From assembly GCA_002299915.1 (NCBI GenBank), contig DBOG01000016.1, positions 42,767 to 71,912 of the forward strand: a stretch of DNA of 29,146 nt, read 5' to 3'. The notes beneath the pieces are model-generated. The model did not search any database and was not told where the DNA came from. It worked only from the letters and a program-made list of their open reading frames with translations. Numbering within the stretch: the stretch's first letter is position 1; each line of letters starts with the position of its first letter. Source of the DNA: Proteobacteria bacterium UBA652 (GTDB taxonomy: Bacteria; Pseudomonadota; Gammaproteobacteria; Nitrosococcales; Methylophagaceae). Of the stretch, positions 1 through 9,312 are shown one piece after another. The translations under genes and the position numbers were made by a program.

Positions 1-2103
1 CATACTATTCTTAATAATTTTAGGTGTCACAAAAATAAGTAATTCACGTTTTTTATCATCTCGTAACTCGCTTCTGAATAAACGACCCACCATCGGTAAG
101 TCACCCAAGAAAGGCACCCTAGCTGAAGTATTTGAAACCGTTTCTTCATATACGCCACCAAGAACAACTGTTTCACCATTATCAATCAAGATCTGCGTTA
201 TCACTTTGCGAGTATCAATGGCAGGCGTAGGGAATCGAGGATCAAACACAGCTTCATCTTTGTGTATCGCTAAATCTAGGATAATATGGTCATCCGGTGT
301 TATTTGTGGTGTGACCTCTAATTTCAATACTGCTTTTTTGAAAGAAATAGTTGCCGAACCACTAGAAGAAGCTTCTAAATAAGGGATCTCAATACCTTGC
401 TCAATCAAACCTTTATGTCGATTTGATGTAATCACTTTTGGACTAGAAATAATTTCACCATTCCCTTCCTCTTGCATTGCAGATAACTCTAATTCTAATA
501 ACAACCCTAATGGTAATTTTGACAATGCCAAGGCGATTTGTCCTGCTGGATTTTGAACTGGTAAATTCACATTAAGCCGGTCATCCATTTCAAGTGTTTC
601 ACCATTAATAATTTGAGTTGTCCCGTTCAAGGAACCAGAAGTAATGCCATCACTAACATAACGCCCATTCGATTGCTTACGTTTGCTCACACCAAACCGA
701 ACGCCTAGCTCCTTGCTAAAGTCATTATTTGCAATCACAATACGAGATTCAATCAACACCTGACGAACAGGTACATCGAGAGTCTTAACCAGACCTTTCA
801 TCAGTTCCAGTCGATCTGCTGTATCTCGTAATAACAAGGAATTAGTTCGTCCATCCACACTCACACTACCACGGGCGGATAAGAAACTTTCACCACCCGC
901 GCTGTCACTATCGCCTCCACCTTCGTCTGTCGCAGATTTACCGGTTAGTAATAAAGCCATATCGGATGCTTTGGCAAAATTAACGACCATAATTTCTGAA
1001 TACAAGGTCTCTAATTGGATCAGCTGATTTTTCGCCTCTAATTCTTGTTTTTCACTGATCGCAAACTCTGAAGCAGGAGCAATCAGAATCACATTACCAT
1101 TGTCCCGCTTCGCCAAGCCTTTAGTTTTCATAATAATATCAAGTGCTTGGTCCCACGGAACATTTTTCAACCGTAGTGTGATATTGCCCGAAACGGCATC
1201 ACTGGTCACTAAATTAAGCCCAGTAAAATCAGCTAAAATTTGTAATACAGCACGTACTTCTACATCTTGGAAATTAAGCGATAATTTTTCGCCGTGATAG
1301 CCCCGCTTTGCTCTACGTGCCTCTGCTTCATCTTGTTTAGAAATTGGCTTCACTTCTACCACAAAATTCGTATCTGTTTGGTAGGATAAATATTCAAAAT
1401 CTGCAAGGGTTGAGATGATTAATTGTGTATCGCGGCCTTTTTGGGCACTGTCTATCATCTTAACAGGCGTGCCAAAGTCAATCACATCTAAGCGACGATG
1501 TAATGAGTCTGGTAAGGTCATATTAGGCATGTCGATTACAATACGGTTAGATTTTTGGTGTACATCAATCGGCATTCCTTGTTGATTAACCGATAACATA
1601 ATACGTCCCGCACCATCTTCACCGCGACGGAAATCAATATCAGTCACACGAGGCTGGTTGTCTGCCCTAGCTGTTGAAGCGGATGTAATAACGGCTGTAG
1701 GGGTGGCTACTGCTTGAGTTGAGCCTGCTGAAATAGTAACTAAAATTCGATTCCCTTGCTGCTTGATAACATAAGGTGCGGATTGATTTAGATTGAATAC
1801 CATCCGTGTGCGTCCGCCTGCCTCAATCGTTGATACGCTCTGTGTTGCACCAATATTTACTTGCTGCGTCTTTTGGCTCAACTTATTTTGTACGCCTGCA
1901 AAATCCAACACAACACGCGCAGGCTCATCAATTGAAAAGCTTTTGGGGGAGCTCACCGCTTCTGAAAAAGTGATTTCAACCTGCGTTTTGTCCCCTGGCA
2001 ATGATGAAAAATCGACGGCTTGTAAATCTGCAGCCTGTACATTCAATGTTGCCAATAAAAAGGCGCCTAAGCCTAATAAAGCTCGGCTAAAATATTGATT
2101 CAT
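1..2103 (-). CDS. pilQ: Type IV pilus secretin PilQ (3' end cut by window edge)
   Basis: Outer-membrane secretin through which the type IV pilus leaves the cell. The frame is open from the ATG at 2103 to the window edge (701 codons), ending in the typical secretin tail LLIFVTPKI, so probably only a few residues and the stop are missing. A signal peptide (residues 1-24, cleavage near VQA-A) is followed by two AMIN-like segments (about 25-100 and 150-225), which bind peptidoglycan in this family. An STN/N0-type domain beginning LSLNFQDVEVRAVLQ lies near 275-340, and the secretin domain spans about 445-700, with VPFLGDLPMVGRLFR near 662-676. An in-frame ATG at 2130 is an alternative start; 2103 has GGA nine bases upstream and leaves a cleaner signal peptide. 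It is last in the pilM-N-O-P-Q order, 96 bp after pilP. I checked several segments of the frame by hand and saw no shift. Confidence 0.96.
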   Translation of the reverse strand, partial: MNQYFSRALLGLGAFLLATLNVQAADLQAVDFSSLPGDKTQVEITFSEAVSSPKSFSIDEPARVVLDFAGVQNKLSQKTQQVNIGATQSVSTIEAGGRTRMVFNLNQSAPYVIKQQGNRILVTISAGSTQAVATPTAVITSASTARADNQPRVTDIDFRRGEDGAGRIMLSVNQQGMPIDVHQKSNRIVIDMPNMTLPDSLHRRLDVIDFGTPVKMIDSAQKGRDTQLIISTLADFEYLSYQTDTNFVVEVKPISKQDEAEARRAKRGYHGEKLSLNFQDVEVRAVLQILADFTGLNLVTSDAVSGNITLRLKNVPWDQALDIIMKTKGLAKRDNGNVILIAPASEFAISEKQELEAKNQLIQLETLYSEIMVVNFAKASDMALLLTGKSATDEGGGDSDSAGGESFLSARGSVSVDGRTNSLLLRDTADRLELMKGLVKTLDVPVRQVLIESRIVIANNDFSKELGVRFGVSKRKQSNGRYVSDGITSGSLNGTTQIINGETLEMDDRLNVNLPVQNPAGQIALALSKLPLGLLLELELSAMQEEGNGEIISSPKVITSNRHKGLIEQGIEIPYLEASSSGSATISFKKAVLKLEVTPQITPDDHIILDLAIHKDEAVFDPRFPTPAIDTRKVITQILIDNGETVVLGGVYEETVSNTSARVPFLGDLPMVGRLFRSELRDDKKRELLIFVTPKIIKNSM

Positions 2104-2199
2104 CTTTTGTTTTCCATTTTTACTTGTCATATCACTTATGCCTTGTTGGTATATTTATACTCAAAAATAACGCTATTTACTTGTTTAATCTATCTTTGT

Positions 2200-2751
2200 T
2201 TATTCGAGTGCCAGCCTATTCTCGCGCTCCACAAAGGCAAATTTTTCGCCCGGCACAATCTCCCGAAGCGTAAGCGCCTCATCCGTAATCGTTAGCACCT
2301 TGCCACTGTTTTCACCAATATAGTTTCCTACATTAATTAAGTGTACAACGCCATCTGGCGCCAACACCATCCCAGAACGCCGACCTTTCTCTAGCACACC
2401 GACCAAACGTAAATCTTTCAATTCATAGGCTTCTAACGCTTCTTTCAGACGGTTTTCATCAACACGAATACCATTGTCGAGCGCGCCTTCCGCTGTCTCG
2501 ACTAAGCGCTGCACCTCAACCACCGTTGCTTTAAAAGGATCTCGCAATTCTGCAGCCGCATAGCTAAAGTTCTCATGGATCTTAATTTCTGGAATAGGAG
2601 CGATCGGCCTTTTTTCTTTTGCCTGTATTGTCTTAACGAACTGCTGCAAATTTTCCTTCTCGGGCTGCAAACAACCGGTTAAAGAAGTCAGCGCCACCAA
2701 GACCATACTTGCTCGCAAATAAGAGCTTAATTGAGTCGTTATATTATTCAT
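2200..2751 (-). CDS. pilP: Type IV pilus inner-membrane lipoprotein PilP
   Basis: 183 residues, within the usual PilP range (about 170-180). The N-terminus is a lipoprotein signal with lipobox LTGC, acylated at Cys27. A flexible region follows, then the family motif AELRDPFKA (about 67-75) and the C-terminal beta domain (about 115-180), with VGVLEKGRRSGMVLAPDG and YIGENSGKVLTI. In known systems PilP binds the PilN/PilO pair and the N0 domain of PilQ, linking the inner-membrane alignment complex to the secretin. The start overlaps the pilO stop by 4 bp (ATGA), which suggests coupled translation. The product fits its place between pilO and pilQ. Confidence 0.96.
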   Translation of the reverse strand: MNNITTQLSSYLRASMVLVALTSLTGCLQPEKENLQQFVKTIQAKEKRPIAPIPEIKIHENFSYAAAELRDPFKATVVEVQRLVETAEGALDNGIRVDENRLKEALEAYELKDLRLVGVLEKGRRSGMVLAPDGVVHLINVGNYIGENSGKVLTITDEALTLREIVPGEKFAFVERENRLALE

Positions 2752-3386
2752 TGGGTTGCGCTCGCCTCTTCTTCTATCGCAGCAAGCTCTGTATCGTCAA
2801 AATAACGGTAGGTTTTTGCTGTTACCGTCATTTTCATTGCGTCGGTTTTGTCTCCCGCTTTTCCACCGCGAGGTTTTAATTTTTCAATGGTCAAATCATG
2901 CAATGTTACAATGCGCGGTAGCGCTGCCACACTACTTACAAACTCACCAAATTGATGATAATCACCTGTAACTTGCATGCTGATAGGCAGTTCTGCATAG
3001 AAATCGCGAGGCTGCTCTCCTTCTGGCTTAAACAATTCAAACTCCAAACCATTGGATTGCCCTGCCCGTGAGATATCTAGCAATAAGTCAGCAACCTCAC
3101 TCTTGCCTGGAAGCTGCTGGAGCATGGTGCCAAATACGACCTTGATCTCTTCTAATTGTGCTTTATAGGCATCTAAATTTGTTGCTCTCCCTTGCTTCTT
3201 TTCAAATTCAGATTTCAGGGTCTGTTCTTTTTGCTCAAGCGCAGCCAAGTCAACACGCTTATCTTTAATGATAAACCAGTAACCAACTGCCAACAGTATG
3301 GCGCACAAAATTAGGATAGTGAGCACTTTGAATACATTAGGCCACTCTCCTACTTCATTAAAGTCTAACTCACTCAAGGAGGCCAT
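2748..3386 (-). CDS. pilO: Type IV pilus assembly protein PilO
   Basis: Bitopic inner-membrane protein that pairs with PilN. I chose the ATG at 3386 (212 residues, starting MASLSELDFNEVG) because GGAG sits six bases upstream; an ATG at 3398 four codons earlier is possible but has a poorer ribosome-binding site. A short cytoplasmic tail is followed by one membrane span (about residues 19-39), a coiled-coil stretch (about 45-85) and a periplasmic ferredoxin-like domain containing GLEFELFKPEGEQPRDFYAE and QVTGDYHQFGEFVSSVAALP, a hallmark of PilO. The 5' end overlaps pilN by 17 bp and the 3' end overlaps pilP by 4 bp. Confidence 0.95.
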   Translation of the reverse strand: MASLSELDFNEVGEWPNVFKVLTILILCAILLAVGYWFIIKDKRVDLAALEQKEQTLKSEFEKKQGRATNLDAYKAQLEEIKVVFGTMLQQLPGKSEVADLLLDISRAGQSNGLEFELFKPEGEQPRDFYAELPISMQVTGDYHQFGEFVSSVAALPRIVTLHDLTIEKLKPRGGKAGDKTDAMKMTVTAKTYRYFDDTELAAIEEEASATQ

Positions 3387-3948
3387 CTGTTTCTCCATTA
3401 TTTTCTTTTAACTGAGATTCATTCACCCGCAAGGTAAATTGTCGAATCGCATCATCTTTTGCCGATATGCGTTTAATTACATTTAAAGTGGGTTTAACAA
3501 ATTCGGTATTGTCCTCTAGCTCGCGCATTAACACAGAGACACGAGCATTCGATTGTGCAACACCGTCAAACGTTAAGCTATTACCTTGCCGCTTCATTTT
3601 ATCCAGATGGATCCCTTCTGGGATACTTCTCACTAAAGCATCAAAGGTTTTCACCACTTTAGGTCGACTCAACTGTAATGATTCAATCACTTGCATCCGC
3701 GCAATCAAATTGTTTTTTTCTTTATCTAAGGCTTCTATCTCTTTTATTTGTAAATTGACTTTATCAATTTCTGATTGTAGAAAAGCATTGCGGTCAGACT
3801 GCTCATCTAACAAGCCATTTACATATCGTGTTGCAAGGAAAAAGAGACCTGCGGCAATTAACACACCACCGATCATTGATTTGAAAAACTGTTGCTTGCG
3901 CTCTTCTCGCAGTGCTTCGCGCCAGGGGAGTAAGTTAATCCGTGCCAT
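3370..3948 (-). CDS. pilN: Type IV pilus assembly protein PilN
   Basis: 192 residues. The N-terminus MARINLLPWREALR contains the conserved INLLPWRE peptide that in studied systems docks into a groove of the cytoplasmic actin-like PilM. One membrane span (about 25-42) is followed by a coiled coil (about 45-85) and a periplasmic ferredoxin-like fold (about 95-175) containing PEGIHLDKMKRQGNSLTFDG. Its ATG shares one base with the pilM stop (TAATG), and its 3' end overlaps pilO. The arrangement is typical of the PilM-N-O-P alignment complex. Confidence 0.96.
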   Translation of the reverse strand: MARINLLPWREALREERKQQFFKSMIGGVLIAAGLFFLATRYVNGLLDEQSDRNAFLQSEIDKVNLQIKEIEALDKEKNNLIARMQVIESLQLSRPKVVKTFDALVRSIPEGIHLDKMKRQGNSLTFDGVAQSNARVSVLMRELEDNTEFVKPTLNVIKRISAKDDAIRQFTLRVNESQLKENNGETDGLLE

Positions 3949-5006
3949 TAGTCGAAACTCCTCATCGCTAAACCACAGGCTGTTACCATCGCAGGCGCAT
4001 CACTACTCAACGCCTGTGCTTTTACCTTTGGACCCAATAACATGTCTACAAAGGGATTGGCTACTATTGCTGGTGTGCCTGTCTCTTGTTCCAGCATTGT
4101 GGCCACGCCTGGAATGCTCGCACAGCCGCCTGCCAATACAATATGATCAACGGTATCATGCTGCCGCGAAACGGAAAAGAAAAATTGTAAGGATCGTGTA
4201 ATATGTTCTGTCATTGTCCGTTTGAAAGGGCTTAATACTTTCTGTGCGTAATCCTCAGGCAAATTGTTTTCTCGCTTTGCTTGTCCCGCTTCTTGATAAG
4301 ATAATCCGTAATAGCGCTCAATATCTTCTGTTAATAGACGGCCACCAAATGATTGTTCACGGGTATACACAACCTTTCCATCATGCAGCACATTGACCGT
4401 GGTTATTGTCGCACCAATATCTACTAGTGCCACGGTCATCCCTTGACCGTGATTTGGCAGGTGTTGTGCAATCAATGGAAATACATTTTCCATTGTATAG
4501 GCTTCAACATCAACCACCTTCACCTTTAACCCTGCATCTTCTAATAACTCAATCCGCGTATCCACATTTTCACGTCGTGATGCCGCTATCACAATTTCTA
4601 CTGCATCGGGATCATCTTTAGAGGGCCCGACAACTTCAAAATCAAGCATCACTTCTTCTAGTGGATAGGGGATATACTGCTCTGCTTCAATCGTCACTTG
4701 CTCTTCTAGCTCACGATTCGATAATCCTTTAGGCAAAGAGATTTTTTTGGTGATAACCGAGGCGCCCGACACCGCGACTGCGACATCTTTCACCTTCGAT
4801 CCCGACTGTTTTACCGCCCGTTTGACCACGCGGCTTACTTCGCCCGCATCCGCAATCCGCCCTTCCACTACTGCTTCAGCAGGCAAAGGTTGTACGCCAT
4901 ACGCTTCTACTGCATATCGATCGCCACGCTTACCCAGCTCCAGCACTTTAATTGCTGAAGAGGTAATGTCAATACCTAGTAGTGATGTCTTTTTCTGTCC
5001 AAACAT
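3948..5006 (-). CDS. pilM: Type IV pilus assembly ATPase-fold protein PilM
   Basis: Actin-like cytoplasmic protein of 352 residues, the family's usual length. FGQKKTSLLGIDITSSAIKV at the N-terminus is the first phosphate-binding loop, VALVDIGATITTVNVL near 190-205 the second, and VLAGGCASIPGVATMLEQ near 290-307 the adenosine motif. PilM binds the N-terminal tail of PilN and anchors the pilus alignment complex on the cytoplasmic side. It is the first gene of the operon and is divergent from mrcA, as in many gammaproteobacteria. Its promoter must lie in the 251-bp divergent spacer; I could not identify it with confidence. Confidence 0.97.
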   Translation of the reverse strand: MFGQKKTSLLGIDITSSAIKVLELGKRGDRYAVEAYGVQPLPAEAVVEGRIADAGEVSRVVKRAVKQSGSKVKDVAVAVSGASVITKKISLPKGLSNRELEEQVTIEAEQYIPYPLEEVMLDFEVVGPSKDDPDAVEIVIAASRRENVDTRIELLEDAGLKVKVVDVEAYTMENVFPLIAQHLPNHGQGMTVALVDIGATITTVNVLHDGKVVYTREQSFGGRLLTEDIERYYGLSYQEAGQAKRENNLPEDYAQKVLSPFKRTMTEHITRSLQFFFSVSRQHDTVDHIVLAGGCASIPGVATMLEQETGTPAIVANPFVDMLLGPKVKAQALSSDAPAMVTACGLAMRSFD

Positions 5007-5257
5007 AGTTGCTCAACCCTCTCCCTCAGAGCACATTCAAAAAGGCTACTCAATCAAAAACTAACCTGTCGTACTTAAAGTAATTTGTCACGACTATAAT
5101 GCAAGCGCATCAAAAACACAAGCTATCGCCATAAAAATATTACTTCAATCTTTGAGTTGCCACTTAATATTCGTGCTTTCAAGCTTGTATATTAACACTA
5201 AACCCATGTACTCTAGCAGAATAATTTACGATATGGGGTCTAAACTTAAATATTCTT
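5007..5257. promoter_or_regulatory. Divergent pilM/mrcA intergenic region
   Basis: 251 bp between the two divergent starts, AT-rich and without an ORF. It must hold promoters for both sides. The only consensus -10 box is TATAAT at 5095-5100 on the plus strand, 157 bases before the mrcA start, with no good -35 box 16-18 bases upstream. A minus-strand GTGACA (5092-5087) resembles a -35 box for pilM but has no convincing -10 partner. mrcA has no clear Shine-Dalgarno sequence: GGGG at 5234-5237 is too far from the ATG. Confidence 0.45.
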
Positions 5258-7690
5258 ATGAAACGTTTTTTTCGTAGCATTGTCTTTTTGTTCTCCGCTT
5301 TCGCCATCTTAGGCGTTGCTGCTATTGCCGTACTTTATTTCGTACTCGCGCCGCAGCTACCTGCTACTGAGAACCTTAAGCAGGTACAGCTACAAGTCCC
5401 TTTACGTGTCTTTAGTAGTGAAGGTCTACTGATCGCGGAGTTTGGTGATAAACGACGCATCCCGATTGAGTTCCGTGATATTCCTGAGCAAATGGTCGAC
5501 GCTATTTTAGCATCTGAAGATGATCGCTTTTTTGAACACCCTGGTGTCGACTACCAAGGATTACTACGCGCTGCTTATGGTGTGATTACAACAGGTGAAA
5601 AAAAACAAGGTGGCAGCACCATTACGATGCAACTTGCGCGCAATTTTTTCTTGGGTAGAGAAAAAACCTATGCCCGCAAACTCAATGAAATTATTCTATC
5701 GCTACAAATTGAACATAAGCTGACCAAACAAGAAATTTTAGCGCTCTATCTGAATAAAATCTTCCTCGGCAACCGCGCTTATGGCGTCAGTGCTGCTGCA
5801 AAAGTTTATTATGGCAAAGATTTAAATGAGCTTGAGCTTGCGCAATTTGCGATGATTGCAGGCCTGCCAAAAGCGCCTTCAAGATTTAACCCTGTGGTTA
5901 ACCCTGAGCGCGCCAAACAACGCCGCAATTATGTTTTGCGCAGAATGTTTGAACTAGAAAAAATAAATGAAGCCGATTTTCTTGCTGCAAAAGCATCGCC
6001 TGTGACGGCTTATTATCACCAGCGAGACATTGAAGTACACGCGCCTTTTGTTGCTGAAATGGTGCGCACCAAAATGTTCGAAGAGTATGGTAAGGATGTT
6101 TATAACAATGGCTACCGTGTCTATACCACGCTTCGCGCCTCACATCAGCATGCCGCGAACAATGCATTGCAAAACGCGCTGCTGACTTATGACCGTCGGC
6201 ATGGCTTCCGCGGGCCACTTGCGCAGATTGATCTGCCCAATACTACTGATCCCATTAGCCTTGAAACTGCATTGACAGAATATGATTCTCTCGGCCCGCT
6301 GATTCCTGCGCTGGTTTTATCCATTGAAGAAAATACCGTTCAGCTATATGCAAAACAGCATGGTTCTGTCGAGATCGATGGCAAAACACTTAGCTGGGCA
6401 CGCCTATATATTGATACCGATAAACGCGGTAACAAAATAAAATCTGCCAATGATGTGCTCACAGCAGGTGACGTGGTTTACCTAACACAACAAGAAGTTA
6501 CCAGCCAACCTACTGAAGGGGGGGAGCCAATAAGCAGCACACAATGGCAATTAGCCCAACTGCCATTGGCACAGGGTGCACTGGTCGCTGTCTCTCCTTT
6601 TGATGGCGCAGTGACTGCATTAAATGGGGGCTTTGATTATTTCCAAAGTAAATTTAACCGTGTCACCCAATCGCAACGCCAACCCGGTTCGGGTTTCAAG
6701 CCATTTTTATATTCTGCGGCATTAGAAAACGGCTACACTGCAGCCACCTTGGTAAATGATGCACCGGTTGTGTTTGATGGACCAGGGCTAGAAAAAGCAT
6801 GGCGTCCCGCTAATGCCAGCGGAAAATTCTTTGGCCCCACCCGCTTACGTGTTGCCCTGACACACTCACGTAATCTTGTGTCTATCCGCTTATTGCGTGA
6901 TTTAGGGATCCCTACCGCAATGGACTATATACAAAATTTTGGCTTCGATGCGACACAAATACCACAAGATTTATCAATGGCCTTAGGTAGCGGTAGCGCA
7001 CGCCCTTTGGATATGGCGCGTGCCTATGCCACCCTTGCTAACGGCGGCTATCTAGTTGAGCCTTATTTTATACAGCGACTTGAAGATGGTAATGGCAATA
7101 TTCTGATGCAAGCAGAACCTGCTACGGTCTGCGATACCTGCAATGGTGAAGCAGCAGAGACGGAGACAGCAGAAACCACCACTCCCACAACCGGCTTTAA
7201 GGCTGCACCGCGGATCATCACCGCACAAAACGCGTACATTATGAATAGTATGTTGCGGGATGTTGTACGCTTTGGTACTGGCCGCCGCGCGATGAAACTA
7301 GGGCGTAAAGATTTAGCGGGTAAAACCGGCACAACCAATGACCAAGTCGATGCCTGGTTTAATGGCTTTCACCCCGAGCTCGTCGCTATCAGCTGGGTGG
7401 GTTTTGATACGCCCGCCACACTGGGCCGTGGTGAATATGGTGGGGTTGCAGCACTACCGATGTGGATGGACTTTATGAAAGTCGCGCTCGATGGCATTCC
7501 TGACTCTCCGCTCAAAAAACCAGCAGGGATGGTAACGGTTAAGATAGATTCAAAAACGGGGCTACTGGCCAATGCAGGCACTGAAAAACTAGCTTATGAA
7601 ACCTTTCGGTCTGCATCTGTGCCTGCAAAATCAGCGCCTCTCACAATTGATGCGGGCGGTGAGGCTTCCTCTGCTGCTGATTTATTTTAG
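5258..7690 (+). CDS. mrcA: Penicillin-binding protein 1A (bifunctional transglycosylase/transpeptidase)
   Basis: Class A PBP of 810 residues that polymerises and cross-links peptidoglycan in the periplasm. The N-terminal membrane anchor spans about 7-31. The family-51 glycosyltransferase domain has the catalytic Glu87 in EDDRFFEHPG (87-96) and GGSTITMQLARNFF (118-131). The OB-like linker typical of PBP1A lies between about 300 and 440. The transpeptidase has SxxK at Ser478-Lys481 (GSGFK), SxN at Ser537-Asn539 (SRN) and KTG at 689-691 (AGKTGTTND), so all catalytic motifs are intact. A CxxC pair (Cys625, Cys628) followed by a Glu/Thr-rich stretch lies between SxN and KTG. The gene is divergent from pilMNOPQ, and its stop is 20 bp from the convergent M48 gene, with no obvious terminator hairpin. 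Confidence 0.97.
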   Translation: MKRFFRSIVFLFSAFAILGVAAIAVLYFVLAPQLPATENLKQVQLQVPLRVFSSEGLLIAEFGDKRRIPIEFRDIPEQMVDAILASEDDRFFEHPGVDYQGLLRAAYGVITTGEKKQGGSTITMQLARNFFLGREKTYARKLNEIILSLQIEHKLTKQEILALYLNKIFLGNRAYGVSAAAKVYYGKDLNELELAQFAMIAGLPKAPSRFNPVVNPERAKQRRNYVLRRMFELEKINEADFLAAKASPVTAYYHQRDIEVHAPFVAEMVRTKMFEEYGKDVYNNGYRVYTTLRASHQHAANNALQNALLTYDRRHGFRGPLAQIDLPNTTDPISLETALTEYDSLGPLIPALVLSIEENTVQLYAKQHGSVEIDGKTLSWARLYIDTDKRGNKIKSANDVLTAGDVVYLTQQEVTSQPTEGGEPISSTQWQLAQLPLAQGALVAVSPFDGAVTALNGGFDYFQSKFNRVTQSQRQPGSGFKPFLYSAALENGYTAATLVNDAPVVFDGPGLEKAWRPANASGKFFGPTRLRVALTHSRNLVSIRLLRDLGIPTAMDYIQNFGFDATQIPQDLSMALGSGSARPLDMARAYATLANGGYLVEPYFIQRLEDGNGNILMQAEPATVCDTCNGEAAETETAETTTPTTGFKAAPRIITAQNAYIMNSMLRDVVRFGTGRRAMKLGRKDLAGKTGTTNDQVDAWFNGFHPELVAISWVGFDTPATLGRGEYGGVAALPMWMDFMKVALDGIPDSPLKKPAGMVTVKIDSKTGLLANAGTEKLAYETFRSASVPAKSAPLTIDAGGEASSAADLF

Positions 7691-7710
7691 CCTATCGCAC
7701 GCAACCTAGC

Positions 7711-9201
7711 TTACCTAATCTGTTTTGCATCTTGTCCGCGCTCTAGCTCACCACTCGGATAATCATCATTTAGCAGCCGTAATTGCTGCAGTGGACTATT
7801 GCTGATCTGAGATTTTCGCGACCAATTAGCGTAGGAATCGCGCGAGCCTACCTGTACTATCTTAATGCGTTTCGCTTTCGCTAGGTGTTGCTCGCTTCTT
7901 GATAGTGTACGCAAACTACTTGCCGCCGCTATAAACGCATCATCATGCTGCCGAAAGCTTTTCGGATCTTTCACTGCGCCAAAAAACATAAAAGCCTGAT
8001 CACGAAAATAAACCACTGAGATCCTAACAGGCCTACCATCCTGTGTTTTAGCAACCCCTGTATAGCCAGTTAGACCATGGTTTCTGAGCTTTTTTCCCTC
8101 ATATAAACGATCAATCTTTAATCGTGTCCGCATAAACTCCTCTGGCGAAACCTTGCGATTGATATCATCCACTCGCACCTCTAAAAAGGCACCGCCACCG
8201 GGTGCAACCGCTACCAGTTTCGTTGGCTTATTCTGGATCTGCCAGCGTTCTGGGAAGTCAAGTGCAAACCCCATTGGCCCATGATAAAAATGCCTACCTG
8301 AACGAATCCCCTGTGCTTCACTATCGCCAAACACCATGCCATCAATCTGCTGCAAATAAGCTTGTCTACCAATTTTGTTCTGTCCCGATACTCTTAACTG
8401 TTCTGCCTCTCCTACGACCTGCTGTAGTCGGGTATCATTATCGGGATGGCTGGCGAATAGGCCATGATAACCGCGTGGTTTCTGACCTAGTTTTTTCGCC
8501 TGCTCTTGCGCAAATATTTCTTGATCTTTTAGCACCCCAATCACCTCAATCATTGCCTGCGGATCATAGCCTGTCTTCGCTAAATATTGCGCGCCTAAAC
8601 GATCAGACTCCAATTCATGATCTCGGCCATAGCCACTCAATAATGCGCCGCCCAACATATTGAAAGCTTGTTGACCTTCTTTTGAACGTAAACTAGGCAG
8701 GAGTAAAGCGCCGATTGCATAGCCCAGCTGTGCTGCTTGCCCCGCGCTTTGCTGGCGTACACCATGGCGTGCCGTTACATGGCCAATTTCATGGCCTAAT
8801 ACTGCAGCCAGCTCTGCTTCCGAGTTTAAATAACTCATCAAGCCTCGGGTGATATAAATATAGCCACCTGGCAATGCAAACGCATTCACCACCGGTGAAT
8901 CTAATACTGTAAAGCGATAGGTTAAATTTGAACGATGGCTTTTCTCTGCCAACCGCGCGCCGACAGATTGCACATAAGCCTGCAGGGCATCATTCTCATA
9001 TTTACCAAATTCTTTGATTATTTGCGGATGATTCTTTCGGCCCACCTCAATTTCCTGCGCCTCACTCATCATCACAAAATTACTTTCCCCCGTCACTGGG
9101 TTAGTCGCACAGCCAGTTAGCATCAAAACCAACAAAGCCCCCACCAAAAGGCGGAGGCTTTGTGCGATTGTGATCCCAGATTTAATCTGCATCAACATCA
9201 T
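7711..9201 (-). CDS. M48-family lipoprotein metalloprotease with C-terminal domains
   Basis: 496 residues. A lipoprotein signal ends in LTGC (Cys31). The M48 peptidase domain holds the zinc motif HEIGH (His137, Glu138, His141) in GHEIGHVTARHG, and the downstream HELESDRLGAQYL supplies the third ligand, probably Glu198. Related periplasmic M48 lipoproteins (YggG/LoiP, BepA) degrade misfolded outer-membrane proteins; that role here is inference. After the protease comes a domain (about 310-430) beginning HFYHGPMGFALDFPERW, resembling PsbP/DUF1795-like folds. A LysM-like tail follows (about 440-496), with SYANWSRKSQI and LRLLNDDYPSGELERGQ. The start is firm: AAGGA lies 5 bases before the ATG. 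It has its own promoter and is convergent with mrcA. Confidence 0.9.
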   Translation of the reverse strand: MMLMQIKSGITIAQSLRLLVGALLVLMLTGCATNPVTGESNFVMMSEAQEIEVGRKNHPQIIKEFGKYENDALQAYVQSVGARLAEKSHRSNLTYRFTVLDSPVVNAFALPGGYIYITRGLMSYLNSEAELAAVLGHEIGHVTARHGVRQQSAGQAAQLGYAIGALLLPSLRSKEGQQAFNMLGGALLSGYGRDHELESDRLGAQYLAKTGYDPQAMIEVIGVLKDQEIFAQEQAKKLGQKPRGYHGLFASHPDNDTRLQQVVGEAEQLRVSGQNKIGRQAYLQQIDGMVFGDSEAQGIRSGRHFYHGPMGFALDFPERWQIQNKPTKLVAVAPGGGAFLEVRVDDINRKVSPEEFMRTRLKIDRLYEGKKLRNHGLTGYTGVAKTQDGRPVRISVVYFRDQAFMFFGAVKDPKSFRQHDDAFIAAASSLRTLSRSEQHLAKAKRIKIVQVGSRDSYANWSRKSQISNSPLQQLRLLNDDYPSGELERGQDAKQIR

Positions 9202-9242
9202 TTTGTTCCTTAATCGTTATTGTAAAGTTTACTTCAACCTTA

Positions 9243-9272
9243 TTATAACCATCATCTGCGCATTCCTACAAC
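9243..9272 (-). promoter_or_regulatory. Promoter of the M48 protease gene
   Basis: A perfect -10 box TATAAT reads on the minus strand at 9248-9243. A weak -35 box TTGTAG (9272-9267) lies 18 bases upstream. The predicted transcript start is about 35 bases before the ATG at 9201. Since rpmE upstream has its own promoter, the protease can be expressed independently. Confidence 0.45.
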
Positions 9273-9312
9273 TTAAACCGTATAGAACACACCGTCGCAA
9301 GTCTGCTTGTAA

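Noticed and set aside
3467..4201. 244-residue plus-strand frame
   Set aside because: Shadow of pilN and pilM on the opposite strand; composition is Ser/Leu/Arg-rich as expected for an antisense frame.
8202..8663. 153-residue plus-strand frame
   Set aside because: Lies fully inside the M48 protease gene on the other strand, which has intact catalytic motifs.
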